Assembly: GCA_001970955.1 (NCBI GenBank)
Contig: MPUH01000302.1
Location: 1 to 64,000, forward strand
Direction of reading: 5' to 3'
Source of the DNA: Stentor coeruleus
Taxonomy: Eukaryota > Ciliophora > Heterotrichea > Heterotrichida > Stentoridae
Length of the DNA stretch: 64,000 nucleotides
Below are positions 19,774 through 30,226 of this stretch, piece by piece; positions within the stretch are counted from its first letter, which is position 1, and each line of letters begins with the position of its first letter. The position numbers and the translations under genes were made by a program. Below the pieces are notes generated by a model, which saw only the letters and a program-made list of their open reading frames with translations, was not told where the DNA came from and did not search any database.

Positions 19774-21546
19774 ATGAAAGTGTCACTTAGTAGCACAGAT
19801 ATCAGTTTGTCCCCTAGTAGATCTAGAAAACGCTGTGTTTCTGTAAGACTTTTTAACAATTATAGGATTTCTATGGGTGTTCATCAGAACGATCACGGGA
19901 TTTTACTTGAAAAAAAAATTATTGATAGAATTAGAGAGAGAAAAATGCTGCATAAGGAAAAAATTGACCCACGCCTTGCCCGTGTTGTAGTTAAAATGTA
20001 TATATTACCAGCATTTGAAGAAGAAAAACAGCACCTTCTTTCCAGGACCCGGTCAACAAATTTTGGGTCTAAAAGTCCAGGTTCTCGGTTGAAAAACCCA
20101 GAAAAGCTCAGCGACAAAGTCCGAAAACTTGTAAAAAGCGCTGAGGAAGCTTTAGAAAATTTAAAAATCAAACTGAAACACACAAAAAAAGCAACACACC
20201 ACATGAAAAAATCTCTCCAAAAACTAAACATGATGAAAATCCAATGCGAAGTAATAAAAAAATCACAAAAATACTACATGACAAGTTCAAAAAGCATCAG
20301 ACTGCAAAAAGAACTCAAAAATTCCCTAGAAACAAGAGAAAAACTCTACTTGCAAAAAACAATTCCTGAACTTTGGCTTAAAAGAGAAAAAATTAGCATT
20401 GACCTTAATAAAAAAGTTCAAGAAAACGTTAACCTCACAGATTTATCTAACCAATTCAACTTTTGGTTTTTATTACTAAATATGAAAAATAGTATTGTTG
20501 GAGAAAGTCTCAAAGGATTATTTGAATCATATAAAAACATATCCTCAACCAGAGGTTTCGAAGACAAAATCGGTCTTTTAGTTAAATTCTTATGTAATTA
20601 TGCTAAAAACCAATACATAAACGAATTACAAAACTCAGAAGTCATAAGGCTTTTACTCCCTTTTTTACTAAAAACAACTTACTCAAACATAAATCATTCA
20701 GGACAAAGGGAAAAAATAATTACCGAAATGAGAAAATTTCGCATTGCGATACTAGGGAAAGTTAAAAACATGATCCGAGAAATCAATGAAAACAAAGATA
20801 AAAGTGAAGGATTTATTAGAAACAAAATACTTTTAGAAAAAAAAATAAACGAGTTTTCTGAAGAGTACCACAAAACTAAACTTCAACTTGGTGAAGCTGT
20901 AAAAATCAATGAAATAAGTGAAAAAAATATAGAAAAAATATGTGATTTTTGTAATTCTATGTTTACTGAAGGGAATAATTATAATTGGTCATGTAAAAAA
21001 CATACTAGTCAATGGAATGGGATAATGTATTGGTGTTGTGGGAAAACAATACAAAGTGCGATAGGGTGTATAAAACAAAAACATATTGCCCGTGATAAAA
21101 AAGAGATTGAAGAAGCTAATAATGATAGTAAACCTTTAGTTGAAATGAATATTTATTGTATTGGTTGTAGAAAAAATGGACATTTAGCTAAAGATTGTTT
21201 ATTAGATCCTAATAATAATACTAGATCAAAATCGATGACAAGGATTATAAATAGAGATGAGAGAATTACTTATGAAAAAGCTTATGAGGTTTATAAAAAA
21301 CGTAGGAAAATGTTTAGGAGTCCAAAAACCCCTGTAGGTATACAGAATTTTAAGGAATCTTTATTGTGTGAACATAGAGAAAAGAAAATTAGAAGTAGGG
21401 ATGTGAGCTTAGAATCTAAAGAAACGGGGAGTTTAGTTGTTGTTAATCAGATGGCTCAAGAGGATGATGAGGAGTTTAGAGATTATTTCCCAAAATTCAG
21501 CAAAAGGATATTGAGAGGCTCAATTGCTAAAGGAATGGGCTTATGA
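19774..21546 (+). CDS. Coiled-coil protein with Cys/His cluster and zinc knuckle
   Basis: 590 residues, very basic. Coiled-coil segments lie around 110-160 and 340-380. A Cys/His-rich block at 390-437 (C390, C393, C407, H410, then W-C421-C422-G-K, C432, H437) looks like a zinc fold of CHORD-like spacing. It is followed by a CCHC zinc knuckle C462-x2-C465-x4-H470-x4-C475. CCHC knuckles usually bind single-stranded RNA or DNA. The pairing of the two motifs does not match a family I know. A nucleic-acid-binding role is inferred. The start at the first ATG fits the C-rich flank just upstream. No viral or transposon domains are present. Confidence 0.8.
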   Translation: MKVSLSSTDISLSPSRSRKRCVSVRLFNNYRISMGVHQNDHGILLEKKIIDRIRERKMLHKEKIDPRLARVVVKMYILPAFEEEKQHLLSRTRSTNFGSKSPGSRLKNPEKLSDKVRKLVKSAEEALENLKIKLKHTKKATHHMKKSLQKLNMMKIQCEVIKKSQKYYMTSSKSIRLQKELKNSLETREKLYLQKTIPELWLKREKISIDLNKKVQENVNLTDLSNQFNFWFLLLNMKNSIVGESLKGLFESYKNISSTRGFEDKIGLLVKFLCNYAKNQYINELQNSEVIRLLLPFLLKTTYSNINHSGQREKIITEMRKFRIAILGKVKNMIREINENKDKSEGFIRNKILLEKKINEFSEEYHKTKLQLGEAVKINEISEKNIEKICDFCNSMFTEGNNYNWSCKKHTSQWNGIMYWCCGKTIQSAIGCIKQKHIARDKKEIEEANNDSKPLVEMNIYCIGCRKNGHLAKDCLLDPNNNTRSKSMTRIINRDERITYEKAYEVYKKRRKMFRSPKTPVGIQNFKESLLCEHREKKIRSRDVSLESKETGSLVVVNQMAQEDDEEFRDYFPKFSKRILRGSIAKGMGL

Positions 21547-21902
21547 TAAGGTTGTGATATAGGATAAATATTTTTTTGTTTTATTGGTGTGATTTGAAAT
21601 ATAGAAGTTTTTTTGTGACTTGAGGTTTTTGGATTAAAAATTTATAGTTTTTAAGTTTTAATTTTTTGGATAGAAGATTTAGGTGGAGATTATTGATATT
21701 ATAAGCTACGTGTATATTTTTGTAGTTTATATTTAAAAACTACAACAACACTTCACTAAACCATGTCAATCATCTTCAAATCTTCTCATTCTAAACATCA
21801 AAAACCCATAAACCTCAAAAAAAAATTAAAACTCCAACAATAATCATCCCCAAATCACGCAATCCTCTCATCCTATTTCTAAAAATAAAACTTCATAAAT
21901 TA
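21547..21902. other. Intergenic between convergent genes
   Basis: No gene. 21601-21660 has 11 G and 1 C; 21781-21840 has 16 C and no G. This is a clean example of the skew switch. Confidence 0.6.
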
Positions 21903-22913
21903 TTAAAACTGTTTCGTCCTCGGTATTTCTTCTCTAACTTTTACAGTCAGTTCATTCCTAAAATATTCAATCCCCGCAACAAAATCCGCAGCTGTTTTAG
22001 TCTCTTCAACCATCTCCCTATATTTTATCCTCTTAACCACTTCATCTAATTTAAAAAAAAACATTTGACTCATAATCGGCATAATAAAATCAACTCTCTG
22101 ATCTTCATCATGTACTAATTTCCCAAACTTTCCTTCAAGTGCAGCTCTTATACAACACCCTGAAAAATTTTTCCTTTTCATTCTTTCTTCTACATACAAA
22201 CTCGCATTTTTATAAAGTTGAACTTCCATTTGTGTGTTTAATAAAGAAAAATTCCCTAAAAAACCTCCAGATTCAATAAGTTCAGCTATAGCTCTCCAAC
22301 TAGAACAATCAGAAACTCCATTAAAACGATCATATCCAATAGCGATATTACATAGTATAGCTTTAACTTCCGTACGATAGACTGAAAATATTGTCAGCAT
22401 ATCTTCTAAGAAACTTCCTATTTCCTGTTCATCTCCAGACATAAGAGAATCACTTCCTTGGTCTATTATTATAATAAGGTCAATATTATGTGTTTGGCAT
22501 ATAAGTTTATATGCTTCTGAAAGGTTTTTAATTCCGATTCTTTCTGTACAATAAATTGGCATGTTAAGGTTTAGAGTGTTTTGAAACCATTCAGAAAGGT
22601 ATTTTTCTGGGAAGTACTCATTATTTTTTGTCCCTGAAGAAGAGAATTCACTGTTTATATCGACTTTATAAAGAATAGGGGATTGGCTTATACCTTGATC
22701 GTAATAAATGACTTCGGCTGTTGAGCTTTTTAATGATACTAGGGACATGTTGCAAAGATGGACTTCTTTTCCAAGGTTTTTTATAGAGAAATAGAGAGGA
22801 AGGGTGTGGAGAAGGTTGAAACCACCCTCACAACTGATGAGCAAAACAGAAGAACTACAAGCTATGGTTGACCAAATCTCAGGAATCAGCCTAGAGCCAA
22901 AGTATTTTTCCAT
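21903..22913 (-). CDS. DUF1152-like protein
   Basis: 336 residues. Near the N-terminus SCEGGFNLLHTLPLYFSIKNLGKEVHLCN resembles the glycine loop and Rossmann-like start of DUF1152 proteins, which are found in archaea, bacteria and some protists. Later IDLIIIIDQGSDSLMSGDE, with the acidic DxGxDxL pattern, fits the same family. Its biochemical function is unknown; a nucleotide-binding or small-molecule enzyme is suspected from the fold. No signal peptide or membrane helix. Alternative: another Rossmann-like family. Confidence 0.65.
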   Translation of the reverse strand: MEKYFGSRLIPEIWSTIACSSSVLLISCEGGFNLLHTLPLYFSIKNLGKEVHLCNMSLVSLKSSTAEVIYYDQGISQSPILYKVDINSEFSSSGTKNNEYFPEKYLSEWFQNTLNLNMPIYCTERIGIKNLSEAYKLICQTHNIDLIIIIDQGSDSLMSGDEQEIGSFLEDMLTIFSVYRTEVKAILCNIAIGYDRFNGVSDCSSWRAIAELIESGGFLGNFSLLNTQMEVQLYKNASLYVEERMKRKNFSGCCIRAALEGKFGKLVHDEDQRVDFIMPIMSQMFFFKLDEVVKRIKYREMVEETKTAADFVAGIEYFRNELTVKVREEIPRTKQF

Positions 22914-23308
22914 GATTTATTAGTCATATTTATAGTTTAATATGATACTGGCATTATAATACAAAAATGCTTGGTATTTTTATACTTAAAATAAATATAG
23001 CATCTGCTATAAAAACTGATATTTTATTAAAACCACATCTGTTTTATTACATCTAAAACCGATAATTCACTTAGCATCAGTTATTATATTTACAATTCAT
23101 TCAAGTATAGGAAAATAAAAATTAGAAATATCAAACTTTTCTCAACCAAACATCTAAAAACCAATTTCATCCTCACAAGGAAAACATTTTCCTAAACCAT
23201 AATTTCACATTTACCAAAACCATAAAAACCATTAATTTATAATCTGCCTAATCAATTGAAAACTGATTTCCTCATAATCTTAACCTAAAAATATAATAAA
23301 ATTTTCAA
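22914..23308. other. Intergenic between divergent genes
   Basis: Nothing recognisable. The right half is C-rich upstream of the EF-hand gene. Confidence 0.5.
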
Positions 23309-23938
23309 ATGCAGTCAATTACCTCTGTAACAATTATTTAGAAATCAGAAATTCGTAAGTGGCTTCGTACACGAGGTAAACAAAACTATATTGATTTTGA
23401 TGATGATGAAAGGACTAAACTTATGAAATATTTCAAATCCTTAGACCAAGAGCGAAAAGGTTCAATTGGTTGTAAAGAACTAGAAGAGCCATTAATTGCT
23501 TTAGGAATCGCTGATAATCGTCAACAAGTTGAAGAAATGATTAGAAGTGTTGATGCTGATGACTCAGGACAAATTGAATTTGAAGAGTTTTTAAGTATAG
23601 TTAAAGGCAAAAAAGATAATGCGCCGATTACAAAATTTTTTAAAGGGCTTATTGATGGAAAACTCATAAAAGATTCAAAAGTTCTACCATTTAGAACTGT
23701 AGTAAGTTCATATAGAAGGAAAATGATATTAAAAGCTTTTGTTGGAGAGGAGAAAAAAGAGAAAGAAAAAGGTGAAAAAATCATGAAAGCATTTGCGAGG
23801 TCGATTTCTACTAATAAAAAAGCTCGGAGTTCGATTGAAGATGCGTATTTGGGTGAGGCGAAGCTTATTTTCCCTAAATACAAACGGATTTTCGATGAAG
23901 GGATTGCAAGTCCTATGAAAAACCGTAGTTTTCTATAA
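23309..23938 (+). CDS. EF-hand protein, two exons
   Basis: Exons 23309-23326 and 23342-23938 give 204 residues. The first exon encodes only MQSITS; the 15-nt intron follows, and without it the frame would seem to begin at 23423. A first EF-like loop (DQERKGSIGCKE) is imperfect; the second (DADDSGQIEFEE) is a canonical Ca2+ site. The rest is basic helix rich in Lys. It resembles a centrin/calmodulin-type pair followed by a target-binding or cytoskeletal tail. A calcium sensor of the cortex is a reasonable inference. Confidence 0.85.
23327..23341 (+). other. 15-nt intron (phase 0)
   Basis: GTAACAATTATTTAG, with A at position 10. It follows a six-codon first exon. Confidence 0.88.
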
Positions 23939-24063
23939 TAATGTGGTAATTATCAGAAAATTTTAAATGTAAAAAACTCTTGAAAACTGCATAAAAAAGC
24001 TTAAGGTTTGTATAAAATATTAAAGATTATGACCAACGTTATTATATTATTACCCACGCTAGA

Positions 24064-25590
24064 ATGTCAGGAAAGGCCACATTTATTCGTGTTAAAAGGT
24101 TCAGACCGATAAATAAAAGCAATACCAGGCATAGTCAAAATAGTACTTATAATAGTGAAGATACAAGACTTGATGACCAGACAACTTCTATTCATAAAAT
24201 CAAAATCAGTTCCTTAAAAGCTAAAACTGATCAATTAGCTACAGAAATATCATCAACTTCTAGGACAAGACTTTCTGGATTCCATACATCAAAAGCTGTG
24301 AAAAAATTCTCACTTTCAATGTATAGTCCTATTTCTAAGACTCCCAGAACTTCAAGAGCAAGAGTAGCTTCTATGACCCAACCCCCTAATTCAAATATTG
24401 AATACCCTTTAACACCTTTAGAAGCTGTTGAACGTTTAAGACCCTGGCTTAGTGAATTGGAACTAAGTGAAATTTTCGAATTTAAAGAAATCTTTTTCCT
24501 AGGAATCGGGGCGAAAAAAATACAATCAAACCCAAGTCAAGTTAATTTTGGTTATGATAGTGATAAAGGTGAATATAAACTTATATGTGGTGATCATATA
24601 TATTTTCGCTATCAAATCCTATCAATTCTAGGCACCGGGTCATTTGGTCAGGTTTGTAAATGTTTAGACCACAAGACCAAAGAAACAATCGCAATCAAAA
24701 TAATCAAAAACAAGAAAAAATTCCATAAACAAGGGATGGTAGAAATTAAACTATTACAAAGGATGAAAGAAAATGATCCAAATGATATGAGAAACATCGT
24801 TAGGATAAAAGGGCATTTTTTATTCAGAAACCATTTGTGTATTGTATTTGAATTGCTTTCAATTAACTTATACGAACTTATGAAACTTAATAAATTCCAA
24901 AGACTCCCTTTGAATGTTGTTCATAGATTTGCTGTACAAATACTAACTGGTCTTGATTATGCGGCATCTATGGAAATTGTTCATTGTGATTTAAAACCAG
25001 AAAATATATTATTAAGACAATTAAATAAGTCTGCAATAAAAATTATAGACTTTGGTTCAGGATGTTATGAAAATGAAAGAATTTATACATATATACAATC
25101 AAGATTTTATAGAGCTCCAGAGATTATGCTTGGGATTCCTTATACTTGTAGTATAGATATGTGGAGCTTAGGTTGTATTTTAGTAGAATTACATATTGGG
25201 ATCCCTTTGTTTCCAGGAGAAAATGAAAATGAACAGTTTTTAAGGATTATGGAAGTTATTGGATTACCTCCTAATGATGTGTTAGAACAAAGCTCTAGGA
25301 AAAAAATGTTCTTTGAAGGGAATAGACCGAAAATCATCCCGAATTCTAGAGGGAAAATTAGGTTCCCAGGGACGAAGACTTTGGATAATATAATTTCGAC
25401 TGAAGATTGGAGTTTTGTTGAGTTTATTAAGGAATTACTTGTTTGGAACCCGAATGTTAGGATGACTGCTAGAGAAGCTTTGAAACATCCTTGGATTGTC
25501 CAGAGTTTAGAGAAAACTACGACGAGTCGCCAGAGGAAGAAAAGATTGGTCAAATCGTTTATTGATCCAAGAGATGTTGAGGATGTTTGA
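24064..25590 (+). CDS. DYRK-family dual-specificity kinase (class 2)
   Basis: 508 residues. Before the kinase domain lies a DH-box-like segment (PLTPLEAVERL...EIFFLGIGAKK...GYDSDKGEY) as in DYRK2/4. Kinase landmarks: GTGSFGQV, IAIKIIK, HCDLKPEN (catalytic Asp), DFGSGC, and the activation loop YTYIQSRFYRAPE, whose second tyrosine is autophosphorylated in cis in DYRKs. DYRKs phosphorylate Ser/Thr in growth, cell-cycle and cytoskeletal control. The N-terminal 110 residues are Ser/Thr-rich. Catalytic residues are intact, so the enzyme should be active. Confidence 0.94.
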   Translation: MSGKATFIRVKRFRPINKSNTRHSQNSTYNSEDTRLDDQTTSIHKIKISSLKAKTDQLATEISSTSRTRLSGFHTSKAVKKFSLSMYSPISKTPRTSRARVASMTQPPNSNIEYPLTPLEAVERLRPWLSELELSEIFEFKEIFFLGIGAKKIQSNPSQVNFGYDSDKGEYKLICGDHIYFRYQILSILGTGSFGQVCKCLDHKTKETIAIKIIKNKKKFHKQGMVEIKLLQRMKENDPNDMRNIVRIKGHFLFRNHLCIVFELLSINLYELMKLNKFQRLPLNVVHRFAVQILTGLDYAASMEIVHCDLKPENILLRQLNKSAIKIIDFGSGCYENERIYTYIQSRFYRAPEIMLGIPYTCSIDMWSLGCILVELHIGIPLFPGENENEQFLRIMEVIGLPPNDVLEQSSRKKMFFEGNRPKIIPNSRGKIRFPGTKTLDNIISTEDWSFVEFIKELLVWNPNVRMTAREALKHPWIVQSLEKTTTSRQRKKRLVKSFIDPRDVEDV

Positions 25591-26920
25591 ATTGTCCAAT
25601 TTAATATATAACTTTGTAATTTGTGAAATGGTATTTTTTATAGGTTTTTGAGTATTTTTATAAGTTTGGAAGAGGTTTTTTCGGATAAATTTTATATGAA
25701 GATTTTGATAAGGAATAGATGATTGAGATGGTTTAGTGATAGGTTTAGAATAGAGTAAAAATTTTGTTGAGGATTTTTATGTATTGAGTTATGAAATTTT
25801 TGATTTTTCGGATTGAGTTTTCAGTTATAGATGTAGATGTAGAAATCAGATGATATTTTTTTTATAGATTATTAGAAAGTTTGTAAATGAGTAAAGGCTG
25901 ATACTTGAATTTTCCTATGAAATACTAATTTTCAAATGCTGAAAGGTAAAAAACTCCCTAAATTATCTGAAGATATAAAATTAGGACTATAATAGCATTT
26001 TATTCAAAAACCATGAAATCATCTGAAATCCTAAGTAAATGCAATCTGATCAACGAAAAATGCTATAAAAACTTATCACTTTCATCGAAAAAAAAAACCT
26101 AAAATGCTTAAACGAAACATATATTTTTTCCAACTTCTATATTTCAACCCAAACTTAATATCACAATCCCTACAACCAGCATTAAAAAATCATTCTCTTC
26201 ACTAAGCTTCGATAAACCTCATTTTCATAGTTTTTATACAATTTCATACTAAAAATGTTAAAAATTCCTAATTCCCTTCAAATACTCTTTGTCTGATAAA
26301 AAAATTATAATCTCAATTTTATTCTTACATAAAATACAATCTTTTCATAGTAATCTTTTTCAGACTAATAAAAATGTTGCCTTTTTTTAAGAGAAAAGCA
26401 TATAATAAGCATAATAAAACATGTAAAATATAACAATTTTCAAGTATTTTTAAAGCTTTTTATACTAAAATCTTCCTCAAAAAACAAAAATACCATCAGT
26501 TATTCTTATACAATCAACATAAAAATATATAAACCTTGCATTATAAAGATGAATATATACCATAATTAACCTTTTCATTCCCTTTATTTTTGTTAGATCC
26601 TCACTTACAAGCTTACTAAACGTATTAAAATCACTTAAAACGAAAAAAACGTATAGAGTCTCAGTAAATGCAACTTTTCAGCTAATGAAGTAAATACTTA
26701 TACCAATATGATGGCTTTCTATCATAAGCATATTTTAACCATATTTACAATATTTGTTCTGATACACATAAAAACTCATGTCTGAGATATAGTTTTTGCT
26801 TGTTATAGTTTTTTGTTTGATTTTCCTTGAAACTATCCCTTATAGTCACTTTAAACTTATAGTTATTGTTCTTAGTATTAATTCATATAACTAAGTCCAC
26901 TCAGAACGCCTTTAAAAAAT
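25591..26920. other. Intergenic, 1.33 kb
   Basis: No gene or RNA recognised on either strand. It is G-rich to about 25870, then mixed, then C-rich upstream of the Myb gene. Its length makes it the best place in this part of the window for a non-coding RNA, but I see no tRNA or snRNA hallmark. Confidence 0.5.
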
Positions 26921-27622
26921 ATGGAGTCCTACGATGGGTCCATGAGGAATGACGAAGCTCTAGACAATAGCAGCACGTCTACCGAATGTTACTCTCCAGA
27001 GAGCTCTGACGATAACTCTGAATTATCATATAAGTTACTTAAAATATCTGAAACCGAGCAGAAACAGATCCCTGGAAATCCGAAAACCACAAAAATTACA
27101 CCCGATATAAACAAAGGAAAAAAGCAACTAAAAAGGTGGACAGCCCAAGAAGATGCTTATTTATTAGAGCTGTTCAATCAGCTTGGAAATGATTGGGAAA
27201 AAATCGCTGAAAAAATGCCTGGAAGGGCGGCCAGTGGTGTGAAAAACAGATTTTATTGGATCTGCAAAAGTTCACTTCCTGCTCAAACTGTACATAAACT
27301 TAAGCAATCAACCATGTTACAAAAAATGTATAAAGCCCCAAAAAACAACTCGGAATTATTCCGAAAAATAAATAATTATATCAGAGAAGAGTGCTTAGTC
27401 TATAACTTTTTGGATTTAGATAAGCCTACTGGATATACCGAACTTGTATATAAACTCAAAATGACCCCGACTGACCTTGAAAACCATGCGAAAATGCAGA
27501 TTTTAGTAGAAAAAGCGCATCAGTTGTATGTATCTTGTGAAAAAGCAAAAGAAAACCTTGCATCACTTCAAGGATCCTACTTGAAGCAGAATGACGATTG
27601 TACAAATTTGTATAAAGATTAG
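26921..27622 (+). CDS. Myb/SANT DNA-binding protein
   Basis: 233 residues. An acidic Ser-rich start leads to one clear Myb repeat at about 71-115 (KRWTAQEDAYLLELFNQLG...WEKIAEKMPGRAASGVKNRF), with the three spaced aromatic/Trp positions W, W and F. After it the helices are less conserved. R-type single Myb proteins bind DNA as transcription factors or chromatin subunits, so a nuclear role is inferred. No other domain seen. Confidence 0.85.
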   Translation: MESYDGSMRNDEALDNSSTSTECYSPESSDDNSELSYKLLKISETEQKQIPGNPKTTKITPDINKGKKQLKRWTAQEDAYLLELFNQLGNDWEKIAEKMPGRAASGVKNRFYWICKSSLPAQTVHKLKQSTMLQKMYKAPKNNSELFRKINNYIREECLVYNFLDLDKPTGYTELVYKLKMTPTDLENHAKMQILVEKAHQLYVSCEKAKENLASLQGSYLKQNDDCTNLYKD

Positions 27623-28284
27623 TTATTGTTAGAATATTATAATATAATATCATCATTTGATTATTAGGATTGGGTTTTTAAGCCAATAGATTTATTTTAT
27701 TTAAACATTTTTTCTTATAGATGGATAAGCGCAATATTATAGGTTTTAGATATTGGGAGTAAGTTTTGTATAGGAGTAATATTATTGGAAATGTTCTTAT
27801 GTTTAAAGATAGTGTTAAGTGAAAATTGTGCATGAAAAATTGTGAAGGTTGGATCTTGGGTTTTTTTGAAGGAATAGAATTGGTGGTTTTAATGAAATAT
27901 TAGAAGAGTTTTAGGATTTTTTGGGGTTGGTTTTGATAAGTTTATGGTGTTGATTGAAAATACACAAATGTTTATGATAATTAAACCTAAGATTATATAG
28001 AAAAATCACTTTTTTACACAGAAACTTGTTTATTACTGTGAATTTTTATTATATGAATCTTTTTATAAACTTCTGTATCCCTTAACACTAAAAACTTATT
28101 CTCTAATACCTGTTTAAATCCTAACATCATCATAATCGTTTTAATCTTTATTTCATAACCTTTCCTACAATCCTAAAAATTCTCTATATAAATTTTCTTA
28201 TAGAAAACCTAATTCTTATAAAATTATCTATTATTTTTAGTATAAAAATCAAGTCTTATATTTTTAAAGTGAATAATAATTATT
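27623..28284. other. Intergenic
   Basis: Nothing recognisable. G-rich on the left, C-rich and G-poor on the right. Confidence 0.55.
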
Positions 28285-30207
28285 ATGAATACTTCTTTAC
28301 GTATGCAAGCAATTCAAAAATACTTGCTAAGTAAAAAACCTGAAGAACTAAATGAAGAAAGCGTATCAAGTCGAAACCCACAGTTCAAGACAATCGACAC
28401 ATCAAAATACACGCCGATTTTGGTAAGTAAAAGTAGTCTAAGACATGCTGAGATGAAAACTAAAACTCTAAAATCAAGAGATGTGTCAACTCGAGTAACC
28501 CGAGAAGTATCTCCAATAAGCCACTCTTCTTTAAATCGGTTCACTTCAACCACGAATTCTCAAATCTTCAAAAAACTCAGTCAAAAAACGCATCTAGCCA
28601 GTTCCAGTTCAGTCGATGTGTTCAAACCAGTATCAAAAATCATCGAAAAAGCATCAAAAATAAAACTTCCAAGCAAAAACATAATCAGATCACCAAGAAA
28701 ACTCCCCAAAACCCCAACAACAGAAATCAAATCAGTAAGAGATCTCTCAAGAACTAGAGACTTTAAACCTAAACCTAAAGCTGAACTTGAAAAAGCATGG
28801 AGAAAAGCTTTAAACCTCAGTAACGGTATCGACCCATACGCTGGAACTTTTACAAACTATACAATTTTCATAGGTAAAGGTAACAATTCGCCAATGGTCA
28901 AAGGATTATTTATAAAAAGGCATTGGTGGAGGGTTATTGAAAACAAAGATGCAGCTAATTTTGTATGGAGTCAATGGAAAGATAAACAAGTTATATCTGA
29001 ACTTAGATGCTGTAATCATAAACCAATTATAAATCAAGATCAACCAATACAAACAATTACAACTTTAAACAAAATGCAAAATGGGAAATACTCATGTTCT
29101 GTAGATTTAGACAGTATTGGTTTTGGTTTAATACAGAAATCGAAATCTTATATACAATTATCAAGTGAAAAAATATTCGCAGATCAGCAACGGCTTCATA
29201 ATAAACTTGAGTTTAATAATTGTCTTACGAATAAAAAAGGACTTTATATGACAATGCGAAATTATTATCAAGCTATAAATCAGTGTATTTTTGATAAACT
29301 TCCTATAACTTTTACTGTAACAAGTATTAATGATGAAGAGTATATGAAATTTGTAAGTTTGTATAATATTATTGAAAGTGGGAAAAAAGAAACACAAAGT
29401 CAGAATTTGTGGATTGTAAAACCAGGAGAGTTTTCTAATAGAGGTAATGGGATAACTGTATGTCAAACATTAGATGAGATTAGTTGTATAGTAAAACCTA
29501 TAAGCGAAAAGTCGTATATAATACAAAAATATATAGAAAACCCATTACTTGTTAATAAAAGAAAATTCGATATACGTTGTTATGCTATGATAACCAGTAT
29601 AAATGGGGTTATTCAAGGATACTTTTATTTAGATGGGTACTTAAGAACAACTTCTAAAGAGTTTACAATGGATGAAATCTCCAACCCGTTTATCCATTTA
29701 ACAAATGACGCTATACAAAAACATTCATCAGAATATGGGAAATTCGAAAATGGGAACAAAATGTCTTATAAAGAATTCCAAAGGTATCTAGATCAAAACT
29801 TCCCAGACCGTAAAATAAACTTAACCCTACACATCCTCCCACAAATCAAAGAAATCGTCAAAGACACAATGAAAGCATCATTTATGAAAATAGATAAAAA
29901 CAAACGTCTTCATTGTATGGAAGTTTTTGGCTATGATTTCATGATCGACAATAATTTCAAACCTTGGCTTATAGAAATAAACACCAATCCTTGTCTTGAA
30001 ACCTCATCTCCGCATTTGCGGAACATAATCCCAGCCATGTTAGAAAACGCTTTTAAAATAGTTTTAGACTCGTTATTCCCACCACCTATAAACCATAGAT
30101 GTGAGTTTATCGGGACAAATCGTTTTGAGCTGTGTTTCCATCAGGACATTGACGGAAAGGCTCTTATAGAGAGTTTAGGGGAAAATATAAAGTTTCTTGA
30201 AAATTAA
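28285..30207 (+). CDS. Tubulin tyrosine ligase-like (TTLL) enzyme
   Basis: 640 residues. The first 165 are basic and Ser-rich, a likely microtubule-binding or regulatory region. The ATP-grasp TTL domain shows WIVKPGEFSNRGNGI, YIIQKYIENPLLV, KFDIRCYAMI, IHLTNDAIQKHSSEYGKFENGN and MIDNNFKPWLIEINTNPCLE, the nucleotide- and Mg-binding series of the family. TTLLs add glutamate or glycine chains to tubulin tails in cilia and the cortex; which of the two is not certain, though the HLTND/EINTNPCLE pattern fits the TTLL3/8/10 glycylase-type group. The next gene, a cyclic-nucleotide-binding protein, starts only 19 bp after the stop. Confidence 0.92.
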   Translation: MNTSLRMQAIQKYLLSKKPEELNEESVSSRNPQFKTIDTSKYTPILVSKSSLRHAEMKTKTLKSRDVSTRVTREVSPISHSSLNRFTSTTNSQIFKKLSQKTHLASSSSVDVFKPVSKIIEKASKIKLPSKNIIRSPRKLPKTPTTEIKSVRDLSRTRDFKPKPKAELEKAWRKALNLSNGIDPYAGTFTNYTIFIGKGNNSPMVKGLFIKRHWWRVIENKDAANFVWSQWKDKQVISELRCCNHKPIINQDQPIQTITTLNKMQNGKYSCSVDLDSIGFGLIQKSKSYIQLSSEKIFADQQRLHNKLEFNNCLTNKKGLYMTMRNYYQAINQCIFDKLPITFTVTSINDEEYMKFVSLYNIIESGKKETQSQNLWIVKPGEFSNRGNGITVCQTLDEISCIVKPISEKSYIIQKYIENPLLVNKRKFDIRCYAMITSINGVIQGYFYLDGYLRTTSKEFTMDEISNPFIHLTNDAIQKHSSEYGKFENGNKMSYKEFQRYLDQNFPDRKINLTLHILPQIKEIVKDTMKASFMKIDKNKRLHCMEVFGYDFMIDNNFKPWLIEINTNPCLETSSPHLRNIIPAMLENAFKIVLDSLFPPPINHRCEFIGTNRFELCFHQDIDGKALIESLGENIKFLEN

Positions 30208-30226
30208 TATTAGATAAGTTATATTT

